Shown in pieces: positions 9,882-19,636 of a stretch of 64,000 nucleotides of DNA; position 1 is the first letter of the stretch; each line of letters begins with the position of its first letter. The notes under the pieces were generated by a model. The model worked only from the letters and a program-made list of their open reading frames with translations, searched no databases and was not told the DNA's origin. Where the stretch lies: contig NZ_CP018800.1 of NCBI RefSeq assembly GCF_002795825.1, positions 372,001-436,000 of the forward strand, in the 5' to 3' direction. This DNA comes from Mariprofundus ferrinatatus. GTDB taxonomy: Bacteria; Pseudomonadota; Zetaproteobacteria; Mariprofundales; Mariprofundaceae. Both the position numbers and the translations under genes were made by a program.

Positions 9882-12389
9882 ATGAAGCCAGACGATATTC
9901 ACGACCCTGAAATTGTAGATGAGACCGATCCTGTAGAGGATGCGGCTGACAGCGATGGTACAACCACGGAGGCCTTGCTGGTTCGAAGCGATGACGCCCT
10001 TCCCAGTCAGTTGACCCTCCTGCCGCTCTCCAACCGGCCGCTTTTCCCAGGACTTGTGGTTCCGCTTGTTTATGAGAATGAGGAGATGACCCGTGTTGTT
10101 CGCGAGCTGGCAGCAAGCCATATGCAGCATATCGGTCTGGTTCTGGTCAAGGATGAGAGTGGGCCGTACGAGCCGGACAATCTCTACAGGGTTGGGGTGG
10201 TGGCGCGAGTCGCCAAAGCTGTGGAGATCGAGGGTCATGGCCTGCATCTGGTGGTTGAGTGCCTGCGCCGTTTCAGGATCGACAGTTTCATTACTAATGA
10301 GCATCCGATCCGTGTGAAGGCAACCTACCGCGTCGAGACATCCTATGAGGATAATGTCGAACTGCGTGCCTACACCGTTGCCGTGATCAATACGATCAAG
10401 GAGCTGCTCAAGCATAATCCGCTGCACGAGGAGGAGCTGCGGCTGTTCGCCTCCCGTTTTGATGTCAATGAGCCCAACCGCCTGGCTGATTTTGCCGCCA
10501 GCCTGACCACGGCCAGTCGCGAGGATCTGCAGGATATCCTTGAAACCTATCCGATCTATGATCGCCTCAAGAAGGTGGTCACCCTGCTAAATCGTGAACT
10601 CAATGTCAGCAAGGTGCAGAGCAAGATTCGTGAACGAATTGATGAGCGTGTCTCCGACCAGCAGCGGCGCTTTTTCCTGCAGGAGCAGTTGCACGAAATC
10701 CAGCGCGAACTTGGCATGAATGAAGATCCGCGCGATAAGGAGATTGAGGATTTCAGGGAGAAGGCGAAAAAACTGAAATTCAGCAAAGAGGCACAGAAGG
10801 CCTTTGATGAGGAGCTGGAGAAGCTGACGATGCTTGAACCCTCCTCTCCCGAGTACGGTGTTACTCGCGCCTACCTTGACTGGCTCACCTGCCTGCCCTG
10901 GGGCAGGACATGCCGTGACCGCTATAACCTGAAGGCTGCCAGTCGCGCCCTGAACAAGGATCACTCAGGTCTTGAAGATGTGAAGGATAGAATCCTCGAA
11001 TTTATCGCCGTTGGTGGCCGCAAAAAGCAGGTGGGCGGTTCAATCATCCTGTTTGTGGGGCCTCCGGGCGTTGGCAAAACATCGATCGGCAGGGCAATTG
11101 CCGAGGCGGTCGGCCGTCCATTCTTCCGCTTTTCTGTAGGTGGCATGCGCGATGAAGCTGAGATCAAGGGGCACCGGCGCACCTATATCGGCGCAATGCC
11201 GGGTAAGATAGTACAGGCTCTCAAGAGAGTTGAGGTGGCCAATCCGGTGATCATGATCGACGAGGTGGACAAGATCGGAAATGATTTCCGCGGCGATCCG
11301 TCATCGGCACTGCTTGAGGTTCTCGATCCCGAGCAGAACTCGGACTTTATGGATCACTATCTCGATGTCCGCTTCGATCTGTCGCAGATTCTCTTCCTGC
11401 TCACGGCCAACCAGCTTGATACCGTGCCGAGGCCACTGCTCGATCGTGCCGAAATTATTCATCTTGCCGGTTATATGCCGAGCGAGAAGATCGAGATTGC
11501 ACGCAAACACCTCTGGCCCAAGCAGCTGCGTGAGCATGCGGTCGACCGTGAAGAGGTGGTGCTTACCCCCGCTGTGATCAAGCATCTGGTGGAGGATTAT
11601 GCCCGCGAACCGGGGGTTCGCCGTCTTGAGGGGCTGCTGAAAAAGATTCTTCGCAAGGTTGCGCGCAATGTTGCCGAGGGCAAAATCGAGACGCCCGTGC
11701 GGATTGGTGTTTCCGATATTTCCGATTATGTCGGCAAACCGCGTTTCCGCGAGCAGGCTATCAAGGTGGGGGTTGGCCTCTCCACTGGACTTGCATGGAC
11801 GGCCCTCGGTGGTACGACACTGTCGCTGGAGGCAACCATTGCCCACTACGACCGCCGTGGCATGAAGGTGACCGGTCAGCTGGGCAAGGTGATGCAGGAG
11901 TCGGCCGAGATTGCCTACTCCTACATTACGGCCAATCTTGAGCGATTCGGTGCCCCTGCCGATTTCTATGACAGCGCATTTATCCACCTGCATGTACCTG
12001 AGGGTGCAGTGCCGAAGGATGGGCCATCAGCAGGTATTACAATTGCCACGGCACTTCTCTCGCTGGCGCTTGATAAAGCGCCTGCACGTATCACCATGAC
12101 GGGAGAGCTGACGCTGACCGGGGATGTGCTGCCGATTGGAGGCGAGCGTGAGAAGCTGCTGGCTGCCAAACGGCTTGGGATTTCAGAAGTGATTCTTCCC
12201 GCTGCCAACGAGGTGGATGTGGCTGAGCTTCCGAAGAGCGTGTGTGAAGGGCTGGTTATCCACTATGCCCGCCACTTCAGGGATGTCGCACGACTGATGT
12301 TCGGCGTCCGCATGCGTCCGGCCAAGAAGCAGGCTCCCAGGCCAAAAGCGCATCATGCCGCTGGCAACAGCAGCGAAGAGGACTCATAA
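9882..12389 (+). CDS. lon: ATP-dependent protease Lon
   Basis: Lon protease of about 835 residues: N-terminal substrate domain (LPLSNRPLFPGLVVPL), coiled-coil region, AAA+ module with Walker A GPPGVGKTS and Walker B VIMIDEVDKIG, and a C-terminal serine protease domain with the catalytic Ser in PKDGPSAGITIATALLS and the partner Lys after GEREKLLAAKRLG. It degrades misfolded and regulatory proteins in the cytoplasm. The N-terminal extension of about 45 acidic residues is longer than in Escherichia coli Lon. The start is uncertain: I give the ATG at 9882, but the frame is also open from a TTG at 9846 and neither has a strong ribosome site. Confidence 0.95.
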   Translation: MKPDDIHDPEIVDETDPVEDAADSDGTTTEALLVRSDDALPSQLTLLPLSNRPLFPGLVVPLVYENEEMTRVVRELAASHMQHIGLVLVKDESGPYEPDNLYRVGVVARVAKAVEIEGHGLHLVVECLRRFRIDSFITNEHPIRVKATYRVETSYEDNVELRAYTVAVINTIKELLKHNPLHEEELRLFASRFDVNEPNRLADFAASLTTASREDLQDILETYPIYDRLKKVVTLLNRELNVSKVQSKIRERIDERVSDQQRRFFLQEQLHEIQRELGMNEDPRDKEIEDFREKAKKLKFSKEAQKAFDEELEKLTMLEPSSPEYGVTRAYLDWLTCLPWGRTCRDRYNLKAASRALNKDHSGLEDVKDRILEFIAVGGRKKQVGGSIILFVGPPGVGKTSIGRAIAEAVGRPFFRFSVGGMRDEAEIKGHRRTYIGAMPGKIVQALKRVEVANPVIMIDEVDKIGNDFRGDPSSALLEVLDPEQNSDFMDHYLDVRFDLSQILFLLTANQLDTVPRPLLDRAEIIHLAGYMPSEKIEIARKHLWPKQLREHAVDREEVVLTPAVIKHLVEDYAREPGVRRLEGLLKKILRKVARNVAEGKIETPVRIGVSDISDYVGKPRFREQAIKVGVGLSTGLAWTALGGTTLSLEATIAHYDRRGMKVTGQLGKVMQESAEIAYSYITANLERFGAPADFYDSAFIHLHVPEGAVPKDGPSAGITIATALLSLALDKAPARITMTGELTLTGDVLPIGGEREKLLAAKRLGISEVILPAANEVDVAELPKSVCEGLVIHYARHFRDVARLMFGVRMRPAKKQAPRPKAHHAAGNSSEEDS

Positions 12390-12588
12390 GAAGAGCGCTT
12401 TTTTTGCGGGGAGAGATCTCCCTGTTCCCCTGCATGAAATGTGACTAATCCCCAAAATCAATTTTTTCTGCTATTAATATCTCTTATAGGCAGGAGGCCG
12501 GGTCTATAAGGCGCCAGGATCTGTGTACCAGCTCTGAGTGTCAGCATAGTTCCCTCAGGCAGGAGCCAGTGACCGGGAGGTGTTTCTG

Positions 12589-13260
12589 GTGGACGCTCAG
12601 GACAAACGGCTTCCAAGAGTTCTTATCGTTGAAGATGATGAGCACGTCAGACGCTATTTCGAAAGATCCATTCATCAGCATGACCATCTGTCACTGTTCG
12701 GATCGGTCGGAAGCTTCAGGGATGCAGTGGAAAAGCTTGCCGATAGTCCGGATGTGATGCTGGTCGACCTTGGTCTGCCCGATGGCAACGGGGCAGATCT
12801 GATCCGGCTGCTCAAAAACAGTTCTCCACAAAGTGAAGCGATCGTCATTACCGTGTTTGCCGATGAGTTCCGGGTTGTTGAAGCGATCAAGGCCGGAGCA
12901 ACCGGTTACCTTCTCAAGGACTCCATGCCGGATGATATCGGTGATCTGATTGTGCGGATGCTGGCTGGCGATGCGCCGATCAGCTCTTCGATAGCCCGGC
13001 ATATACTGAAAATGTTTAACACCCAGCCGGATCCGGTTCCTGAAAGCGTGGAGGAAAGCCTGCTCAGCAAGAGAGAACTTGAAGTGTTGCAGCTGGTGGC
13101 GCGCGGATTTAATCGTGAAGAGATAGCGAATTATATGGAACTCAGTATCCATACTGTCGTTTCGCATATTCGCCACATCTATCAAAAACTCGAAGTTCAT
13201 AGCCGAAACGAAGCGGTATTCGAGGCAGTTCAGCTGGGGCTGATCAAGCTGAATGAGTAA
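12589..13260 (+). CDS. LuxR/NarL-family response regulator
   Basis: A receiver domain (acidic pocket VEDDEHV, phospho-acceptor Asp in VMLVDLGLPDGNG, Lys in YLLKDS) is followed by a C-terminal LuxR-type helix-turn-helix (LSKRELEVLQLVARG, SIHTVVSHIRHIYQKLEV). The normal output is DNA binding after phosphorylation. I chose the GTG at 12589, eight bases after GGGAGG; a GTG at 12580 overlaps that site. The gene overlaps the following sensor kinase by 8 bases, so the two make a cognate pair with the regulator first. The targets are unknown. Confidence 0.9.
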   Translation: MDAQDKRLPRVLIVEDDEHVRRYFERSIHQHDHLSLFGSVGSFRDAVEKLADSPDVMLVDLGLPDGNGADLIRLLKNSSPQSEAIVITVFADEFRVVEAIKAGATGYLLKDSMPDDIGDLIVRMLAGDAPISSSIARHILKMFNTQPDPVPESVEESLLSKRELEVLQLVARGFNREEIANYMELSIHTVVSHIRHIYQKLEVHSRNEAVFEAVQLGLIKLNE

Positions 13261-15103
13261 GATTCATTTCGGCACTGTTGCTTTGGTGCTGCTGTTTTTG
13301 GGTTGTAGCCAGATCTCTGGGGATGGGCCAGCCTCTTCGCTGCGGCTGGATCGCGCCGAAGCCCTTGTTTCTGATGATCCACATCACCTGCCGTTTGATG
13401 CAGTCGAGTGGGAGAGAGTGGCGCTTCCTGATGCCTGGGATAAAACGCGCCCGGGTCTGTCAGGAGGGGTCTGGTACCGGATCCCTGTATTAATCAGCGG
13501 CCAAGTCAATGAACCATGGGCTGTCCTGCTGCCAAGGTTCAGCATGAATGCTGCCATCTGGTGGAACGGTAGAATGCTGGGTTCCGGTGGCAGTATGAGT
13601 GATCCTGTTGCTCGTAACTGGTCACGGCCTCTCTCTCTGCTGTTGCCTGCAGATTCATTGGAGCAGGGGGAACATTGGCTCTATATCTATCTTCGGGCAC
13701 TTGCCCATGATGCTGGCGGCCTGGGATATGTCTATGTAGGTCCGCATAAGTATTTGAAGCCGCTTTTTGAAAGAAACACCTTTATACATATTACCCTCGC
13801 ATGGGTTGCGCTTGTGATCACCAGTGTGATCACACTGGTGATGGGGGTACTGTGGTTCTTGCAAAAGAAGCATCTTGAGCTCTTCTGGATGGCACTGGCA
13901 GGCCTCTTCTGGAGTTTTGTTATTGGCAACCAGGTGCTCAAGTACCCTCCGGTTTCTCACTACTACTGGGAGTGGATAGTTTTCTCATCTCTGGGCGGGT
14001 TCACTGTTTGCCTGCTCATGGCGGTGCACCGGTTCATTGAGAGAGGTAATGAGCATCTGGAGAGGGCGATTGTTGCCATCTACGTGCTTAACTCGCTGCT
14101 GGCCCTTGCATATTCAGGGGGCAATCTGGTGATCTGGTTCAATTTCTTTCATATCGCTTCGATTGCCCTTGGGTTCTATATGGTTTGCCTCTGCCTTTGG
14201 CACTATCGACAGACCGGAATGATAAAAGCGTTGTGGATGGGTATGGCAATTTCATGTGCCATGCTGTTTGCAGGCCACGACTGGTGGGTGACCATTCACG
14301 CCGAGCACCTTACAAGCCTGTTTGTCATGCAGTTCGGTCCGCCGTTGATGCTACTGCTGATCGGTGGGTGGATGCTGATGCACGTCTCATCTTCACTCAG
14401 GTCTCAGGAGCAGCAGCGACTTGAGGCCGAGGAGAAGGTGGCGGAAATCTCCATCAAATTGCAGCAGGAGAGTAAAAGACGACTGGAGCTTGAACGGAAG
14501 CGAATCCTGACCGAAGAGCGCCATCGCTTTACCCGCGAACTGCATGACGGCATGGGGGGGCATCTTGTGGCACTGAAGTCGATGCTCGCTGAGAAGGGGG
14601 CAGAGGCCGATAACGCACCGTTTTCCGAAGTGCTTGATCAGGCAATACGGGATATGCGCCTCATTATCGATGCGGTTGGCGATGAGTGTGATGATATCGG
14701 TATGATCCTGGGGTTGCTCCGCTCACGCATGGAGCACGAATTGAAGGCTGCAGATCTGCATGTGACATGGAATATGATCAGTCTGCCCGCCGGTTGTCTG
14801 CTGAGGGAGGGGAGTTCCATTCATCTGGTGCGGATTCTGCAGGAGGCCATTACCAATATTATCCGCCATGCCGATGCAAGCTGGGTGGAGATCAGGGCCA
14901 CTGAGTTCAGACAGGGAAGCAAATCCATGGTTCGCATAGATGTTGCGGATAACGGTGAGGGCATTGTGCAGAAAAATAGCCGCGGCAGGGGTATTGGTAA
15001 CATGGAGCAGCGCTGTGAAGTGCTGGGTGGGCAACTTTCCGTAGAAGGCAATCCCCATGGTGGAACACTGGTTAGCTTGACGCTGCCATGCCGGGAACTC
15101 TGA
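13253..15103 (+). CDS. 7TM sensor histidine kinase (7TMR-DISM type, HisKA_3)
   Basis: A 616-residue sensor kinase. An N-terminal export signal precedes a periplasmic beta-sandwich region (about residues 30-170), then seven predicted membrane segments (about 175-380), as in 7TMR-DISM receptors. A coiled coil leads to a NarX-type HisKA_3 domain with phospho-His in RFTRELHDGMGGHL, and an ATPase domain with NIIRHADA, DNGEGI and GRGIGNMEQR. DISM-type periplasmic domains usually bind carbohydrates or other small molecules; the ligand here is unknown. A Cys in LFLGCSQ near the N-terminus resembles a lipobox, but its -3 residue is not canonical. It overlaps the partner regulator. Confidence 0.9.
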   Translation: MSKIHFGTVALVLLFLGCSQISGDGPASSLRLDRAEALVSDDPHHLPFDAVEWERVALPDAWDKTRPGLSGGVWYRIPVLISGQVNEPWAVLLPRFSMNAAIWWNGRMLGSGGSMSDPVARNWSRPLSLLLPADSLEQGEHWLYIYLRALAHDAGGLGYVYVGPHKYLKPLFERNTFIHITLAWVALVITSVITLVMGVLWFLQKKHLELFWMALAGLFWSFVIGNQVLKYPPVSHYYWEWIVFSSLGGFTVCLLMAVHRFIERGNEHLERAIVAIYVLNSLLALAYSGGNLVIWFNFFHIASIALGFYMVCLCLWHYRQTGMIKALWMGMAISCAMLFAGHDWWVTIHAEHLTSLFVMQFGPPLMLLLIGGWMLMHVSSSLRSQEQQRLEAEEKVAEISIKLQQESKRRLELERKRILTEERHRFTRELHDGMGGHLVALKSMLAEKGAEADNAPFSEVLDQAIRDMRLIIDAVGDECDDIGMILGLLRSRMEHELKAADLHVTWNMISLPAGCLLREGSSIHLVRILQEAITNIIRHADASWVEIRATEFRQGSKSMVRIDVADNGEGIVQKNSRGRGIGNMEQRCEVLGGQLSVEGNPHGGTLVSLTLPCREL

Positions 15104-15139
15104 TATACGACCACACAGGCTCCTCTCTGCAGATATGGC

Positions 15140-15157
15140 ATAACACATTCGTGTTAT
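15140..15157. repeat. Short perfect inverted repeat
   Basis: ATAACAC-attc-GTGTTAT, a 7-bp perfect stem with a 4-base loop, lies between the sensor kinase stop and the next gene. There is no T tract, so it is a weak terminator at best; it could also be an operator or an RNA hairpin. Confidence 0.4.
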
Positions 15158-15227
15158 ATCCGAGATGTAAGCCTTTCAACTACAATTTCACTATCAGGAA
15201 ATAACCAATTCTGTTGAGGAGATTGTT

Positions 15228-15914
15228 ATGAGATATGCAGGAATTGCTACAATGAAAAGCGATGAAAACCTGGCAAGGGAAATCATTGAAGACATCAATA
15301 ATCTGAAAGTGTTCCATATCGACAGTAAGAGAGGGCTGAAGATGATCTTCTCAACAGGCATATTCGCATATGGCTTTGAGCTTCTGGAGAGGAGAAGGCA
15401 TACAAGAGCGTTTCAGGGCCTGCTCGATGGTTACCTGAAGAGCGGCAGATATCCGGTCTCACTGAAGAAAGCAATGGAGGGGAAAGAGGAGGTTGATGAG
15501 TCTGAAGTGCACAGGTTTTCTGACAGTGTTGATAAAGAGCATGTGATTAAACAGTTCGTCTCATTTGCGCTGTTCAAGAAGCTCTATATTGTCAAAGATC
15601 TATCGAAATCAGGCAGGCTGGATGAGATCAGGCTGGATGAGATGCGGGCGTCCATCCATTTCTTCGACACGGTTCTGTCCGACCTGAAGCCACATGTGGA
15701 TGAAAAAACCAGACGGGTAATCAGCCATGCCCTGACCATTGGTGCCGATATTATCTCCCTGATCCAGATCAAGGAGCGGAGCCACAGCAACCACCTTAAG
15801 CCCCTTTTTGCAGCGGTGGCCATGTTTGTAGCCTGTTACCTGCTGGCGTTCACATTCATCGATCTTGGCGCATCCTACAGGGCGCTTATCGCTTTCGTGT
15901 CGCTTGATTACTGA
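15228..15914 (+). CDS. Unknown protein with C-terminal membrane segment
   Basis: A 228-residue protein I do not recognise. Residues 1-185 are charged and mostly helical (many Lys, Glu and Asp; a DEIRLDEMR repeat near 130), with no export signal. Residues 190-215 are strongly hydrophobic (FAAVAMFVACYLLAFTFIDL), so it is probably anchored in the inner membrane by its tail with the bulk in the cytoplasm. It has a good ribosome site (TTGAGGAGA) before its ATG. It lies after the two-component pair and runs toward convergent lspA, and may be a single-gene unit. No catalytic motif is evident. Confidence 0.75.
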   Translation: MRYAGIATMKSDENLAREIIEDINNLKVFHIDSKRGLKMIFSTGIFAYGFELLERRRHTRAFQGLLDGYLKSGRYPVSLKKAMEGKEEVDESEVHRFSDSVDKEHVIKQFVSFALFKKLYIVKDLSKSGRLDEIRLDEMRASIHFFDTVLSDLKPHVDEKTRRVISHALTIGADIISLIQIKERSHSNHLKPLFAAVAMFVACYLLAFTFIDLGASYRALIAFVSLDY

Positions 15915-15941
15915 GCCGGGACCGCACCCGGAGAAGGGTGT

Positions 15942-16424
15942 TTATCGATGCCTGAAACTGGTGATCAGTAGCAGGACGACTGAAACAGAGATGCAGGCGT
16001 CAGCAACATTGAATGCAGGCCAGTGGTACTCATTTCCGTTGGTCCGCACATACCAGTCGACAAAATCGACAACATAACCGAGTTGCATCCGATCCCATAT
16101 ATTGCCGACGGCACCAGCCAGAATCAGTACCAGCAGCCAGGAGGTGATGCCGTAACGCCTGCGCTCCTGCCACCACCAGAAGAGAACAGCAATGGCGATA
16201 CCGATGGTAACTCCGAGCAGCAGATAAACCCGCCAGGCATCGGGCAGGTTGGCAAACATCGAAAAGGCCACGCCATAGTTATAGGCGCGAACGATATTGA
16301 AATAACCCTCGATGACGACAAAAGCGTGGAAGTCAGGCTGCTGAATCCACCATTTGCTTATCTGATCGGCGGCAACCAGCAGCGCAAACAGGGTTATCTG
16401 TAACAGTGTTCGTCTCTTCGTCAT
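15942..16424 (-). CDS. lspA: Lipoprotein signal peptidase (signal peptidase II)
   Basis: A 160-residue inner-membrane aspartyl protease with four membrane segments. It removes the signal peptide from prolipoproteins after lipid attachment. The two catalytic Asp residues are in the conserved blocks AGAVGNIWDRMQLGYVVDF and FNVADACISVSV, and the N-terminal block VAADQISKWW is also standard. The residues NIWDR replace the more common NLIDR. The window encodes several lipoproteins that would be substrates. The gene usually follows ileS; here its upstream neighbour on the minus strand is a gene-free gap and then divergent mutS. Confidence 0.95.
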   Translation of the reverse strand: MTKRRTLLQITLFALLVAADQISKWWIQQPDFHAFVVIEGYFNIVRAYNYGVAFSMFANLPDAWRVYLLLGVTIGIAIAVLFWWWQERRRYGITSWLLVLILAGAVGNIWDRMQLGYVVDFVDWYVRTNGNEYHWPAFNVADACISVSVVLLLITSFRHR

Positions 16425-16727
16425 GACCCGTCCTTAAGTAGCCGGAACGCTCCGGTGCATATCGGGCGAAGTCAACGCTCAAACGCAGCGCTGCTGAATA
16501 ATTCATGATCTGGATCACATCTTCAGCCCGCACGACTGTTACTGTCACTCCTGTTGCAACCCTTCTGGCAACAGATATGTGAGCAACAGTGCTTTTTCAC
16601 ACATGGCCCGGGTAAATATGCGTCCCTCCCCCTTCCCTTCCCTAGCATGTTTCCCGGGCCTAAGCATTTCCTGAAAAGATCACCAAACATGCTTAAGTAA
16701 CGCAGAGCGGCGTGTTACATTGCGGGC
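16425..16727. other. Gene-free region between lspA and mutS
   Basis: About 300 bases separate the divergent lspA and mutS starts. I see no credible coding frame. It contains an FNR-like half-site pair near 16506, a small hairpin-forming stretch (GTTGC ... GCAAC) near 16550, a pyrimidine-rich tract (around 16622-16640) and AT-poor sequence before mutS. Both promoters must lie here, but I cannot place them with confidence. Confidence 0.5.
16505..16518. promoter_or_regulatory. Possible FNR/CRP-family operator
   Basis: The sequence ATGATCTGGATCAC has the inner core TGAT-N4-ATCA of the FNR-type consensus TTGAT-N4-ATCAA, with mismatches only at the two outer positions. It sits about 80 bases upstream of lspA and 210 bases upstream of mutS. 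A single site could arise by chance. Confidence 0.3.
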
Positions 16728-19322
16728 ATGGTAAAGAAGAAGAGCGAAACGGCTCACACCCCCATGATGCAGCAGTATCTGAAGATCAAATCCGAACATT
16801 CGGATTGCCTGCTCTTTTATCGCATGGGCGACTTCTACGAGATGTTTTTCGAGGATGCGGTCGACGCATCAAAGATTCTCGATATCACCCTGACCAAGCG
16901 TGGAAAATCGGGTGGCGAAGATATTCCCATGGCGGGCGTGCCATGGCATCAGGCCGAAGGCTATCTGGCCAGGCTTGTTGCCGCCGGCAAGAGGGTGGCG
17001 GTATGCGAACAGATGGAGCCGCCCGACGGCTCCAAGGGGCCGGTCAGGCGCGAGGTGGTGCGCGTTGTTACCTCAGGCACCATTACCGAAGCGGAGTTGC
17101 TGGATCATTCCCGTTCGGCTCCGCTTGTAGCCTGCTACAGGAAGGGTGAGAAGTGGGGGTTAGCGGCGGTTGATCTCTCATGCGGCCACTGGCGTCTGCT
17201 GGAAGGGTCCGGTGATCTGCTGCTTGATGAGCAGCTGGCAGTCATGGCTCCGGCAGAGCTGCTTCTGACCACATCCGACGATTCGCGGCACAGTGTTCCG
17301 GTCAATCGACCGGGGGATTGGAGTTTCAGTCCAGCCGTCGCGCGCGAGCAGCTGGAGCGCCATTTCGGCGTGACCGATTGGGACTCGCTCAATCTTGAGC
17401 AGCACGAAGCTGCCGCTTCGGCAGTTGGCGCAGTGCTGGCCTATCTCGGGCAGACCCAGAAATGTGCGCTTGAGCACCTCTCGCTGCCGGTATTTGCTGA
17501 GCAGGGCGAGGGGATGCGTATCGATATGCGCTCCAGACGCAACCTCGAACTCTACTGTTCGCTGAATGGTGACCCCAAGGGTGGTCTGATCCATGTGCTG
17601 GATGAGTCGAAGACGCCGATGGGGGCACGGCTGCTGCGTGCGTGGATCGACCGGCCGCTAACCAACCTTGCCGAGTTGAATGAGCGACAGAATGCGGTGC
17701 AGAGCCTGCTCGATGATCAGGAGGCGCTGCATGCGCTACGCCATGGGTTGAGTGGCGTGCGTGATATGGAGCGCATGCTGACCCGTATCGTATTGAATCG
17801 GGCCAGCCCGCGTGACTACAGGGGGCTGGCTGAGGCGATGGTCGCACTGCCAGAGCTCTATGCCATCATCGGTGATCGCAGCGGCCTGTTTGCCGAGATG
17901 GTGCAGGCGATGCAGGGGCTTGAATCGCTGGCGGAGGAGCTGGACCGTGCCATTATCGAGGCGCCGGCACAGGTGTTTCGCGATGGCGGAGTGATTCGGG
18001 AGGGATATGACGCAGAGCTTGATCGCCTGCGTGGACTGGCACTGGATGCGGATGCATGGCTTCGAGAGTATGAGGCTAAAGAGCGCGCGCGAACGGGGCT
18101 GGCCAATCTGCGTGTGAAATACAACAAGGTTTTCGGCTATTTCATCGAGATTTCCAAGGTTCAGGCGAAGGATGCGCCGCCAGAATATGTGCGCAAACAG
18201 ACGCTGGTCAATGCCGAACGTTTCATTACCGATGAGCTGCACCGCTTTGAGTCCGAGATTCTGGGTGCCAAAGATGCTGCACTCGTCCGTGAGGGTGAGC
18301 TTATCGAGCTGCTGCGTCGGAAGCTGTGTGGTGCTGCAGCATCGATTCAGAAGGCAGCACAGGCCGTGGCTAAAATTGATGTGCTGAGCTGCTTTGCGCA
18401 TCTGGCCAGGAGCTACCGCTATGTCAGGCCCGAGGTGCACAGCGGTCGCAGCATGAAGCTGGTTGGAGGCCGCCATCCGGTGGTCGAGCGCTTCCTCGAG
18501 AGCGACGAACCGTTTGTAGCCAATGACACCCATATGGATTTGAAGAGTCGTCGTTTCATGCTGCTTACCGGCCCCAATATGGGAGGTAAGTCGACCTACA
18601 TGCGGCAGGTGGCATGGATTGTATGGCTTGCGCACACCGGATGTTTTGTGCCGGCCGATGAGGCGCGCATCCCCCTTACCCGGCGTATCTTCACCCGTGT
18701 CGGTGCAGGCGATGAACTGACCAGTGGCCGCTCTACCTTTATGGTTGAGATGATGGAGACGGCAACGATCCTCAATCAGCTGGAGCCGCGCTCGCTGGTG
18801 ATTGTCGATGAGATAGGGCGCGGCACCAGCACATGGGATGGACTGGCCATTGCCTGGTCGGTGGCCGAGCAACTGATCGCCGCCCCCGATGTGTTGACCT
18901 TGTTCGCTACCCACTACCATGAGCTGACCGAACTGCCCGACGACTTCGATGAGGCCTTCAATGCCTCGGTCACGGTGCGCGAATGGAACGGCTCGGTGAT
19001 CTTCATGCATCAGGTGATCGAGGATGCCGCCGACCAGTCCTACGGTATCGCCGTGGCACAACTGGCCGGATTGCCACGCGAGGTGATCAAGCGGGCGCGC
19101 GAGCATCTGTTCAGGCTTGAGCACGGCTCGGAGCTGGCAGCCGAGAGCGGCAAGCCACAGCTTGGGCTGTTTGCCGTGGCTGAGAAACGGCAGCAGGAGC
19201 GCGATCTGGAACGGTTACGAGACATTGAAACATTACTGTCAGCAACAGATATCGAATCGATGCGGCCGGTCGATGCACTGCTGCTGCTGGATAAATTGAA
19301 AAACGAGGTGGATCGAAAATGA
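16728..19322 (+). CDS. mutS: DNA mismatch repair protein MutS
   Basis: An 864-residue MutS. The mismatch-reading Phe-X-Glu is in [13 protein letters not shown] near residue 40. The connector, lever and clamp regions follow, then the ABC-type ATPase with Walker [17 protein letters not shown], signature region [11 protein letters not shown] and Walker [16 protein letters not shown]. The length matches the family (about 850). It binds mismatches and recruits MutL, which is not in this window. Its end overlaps the following lipoprotein gene by 4 bases (ATGA), starting a chain of seven tightly packed genes to 24653. Confidence 0.97.
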   Translation: MVKKKSETAHTPMMQQYLKIKSEHSDCLLFYRMGDFYEMFFEDAVDASKILDITLTKRGKSGGEDIPMAGVPWHQAEGYLARLVAAGKRVAVCEQMEPPDGSKGPVRREVVRVVTSGTITEAELLDHSRSAPLVACYRKGEKWGLAAVDLSCGHWRLLEGSGDLLLDEQLAVMAPAELLLTTSDDSRHSVPVNRPGDWSFSPAVAREQLERHFGVTDWDSLNLEQHEAAASAVGAVLAYLGQTQKCALEHLSLPVFAEQGEGMRIDMRSRRNLELYCSLNGDPKGGLIHVLDESKTPMGARLLRAWIDRPLTNLAELNERQNAVQSLLDDQEALHALRHGLSGVRDMERMLTRIVLNRASPRDYRGLAEAMVALPELYAIIGDRSGLFAEMVQAMQGLESLAEELDRAIIEAPAQVFRDGGVIREGYDAELDRLRGLALDADAWLREYEAKERARTGLANLRVKYNKVFGYFIEISKVQAKDAPPEYVRKQTLVNAERFITDELHRFESEILGAKDAALVREGELIELLRRKLCGAAASIQKAAQAVAKIDVLSCFAHLARSYRYVRPEVHSGRSMKLVGGRHPVVERFLESDEPFVANDTHMDLKSRRFMLLTGPNMGGKSTYMRQVAWIVWLAHTGCFVPADEARIPLTRRIFTRVGAGDELTSGRSTFMVEMMETATILNQLEPRSLVIVDEIGRGTSTWDGLAIAWSVAEQLIAAPDVLTLFATHYHELTELPDDFDEAFNASVTVREWNGSVIFMHQVIEDAADQSYGIAVAQLAGLPREVIKRAREHLFRLEHGSELAAESGKPQLGLFAVAEKRQQERDLERLRDIETLLSATDIESMRPVDALLLLDKLKNEVDRK

Positions 19323-19636
19323 AGCTATTACCTGGAATATGTCTCTTTTTTCTGTTGCTGGCAGGTGGATGCACATGGGTGAAACCGACTGATGCAGGCA
19401 TGTTGGTCTCAGTCAGCACATTCGAGCAGGTTGCTGCCTGTGGCAAGCTCGGCAAGGTGACAGTGAACGTTCTGGACAGCATCGGTTTTATCCCACGCTC
19501 TGAACGGAAGATGGCCGAAGAGTTGCAGACGATGGCGAAAAACAGTGCTGCCGAGATGAATGGCGACACCATTGTTGCGGTGAGCAAGGTAACTGATGGC
19601 GAACAGGCATTTAATGTTTACCGGTGCGGTAAATAG
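19319..19636 (+). CDS. DUF4156-family outer-membrane lipoprotein
   Basis: A 105-residue lipoprotein: signal peptide with lipobox LAGGC (lipidated Cys near 18), followed directly by TWVKPTDAG, which is the DUF4156 hallmark. Three further cysteines (AACGKLG and the C-terminal YRCGK among them) could form a disulfide in the periplasm. Family members such as YjeI have no proven role; some relatives resemble RcsF-like folds. It overlaps mutS by 4 bases, and its stop TAG overlaps the GTG start of glnD. Confidence 0.85.
   Translation: MKLLPGICLFFLLLAGGCTWVKPTDAGMLVSVSTFEQVAACGKLGKVTVNVLDSIGFIPRSERKMAEELQTMAKNSAAEMNGDTIVAVSKVTDGEQAFNVYRCGK

Noticed and set aside
17736-19124. Long open frame (462 codons) antisense to mutS
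   Set aside because: Its translation has no recognisable domain and lies opposite the conserved ATPase region of mutS; long antisense frames are expected at this base composition.
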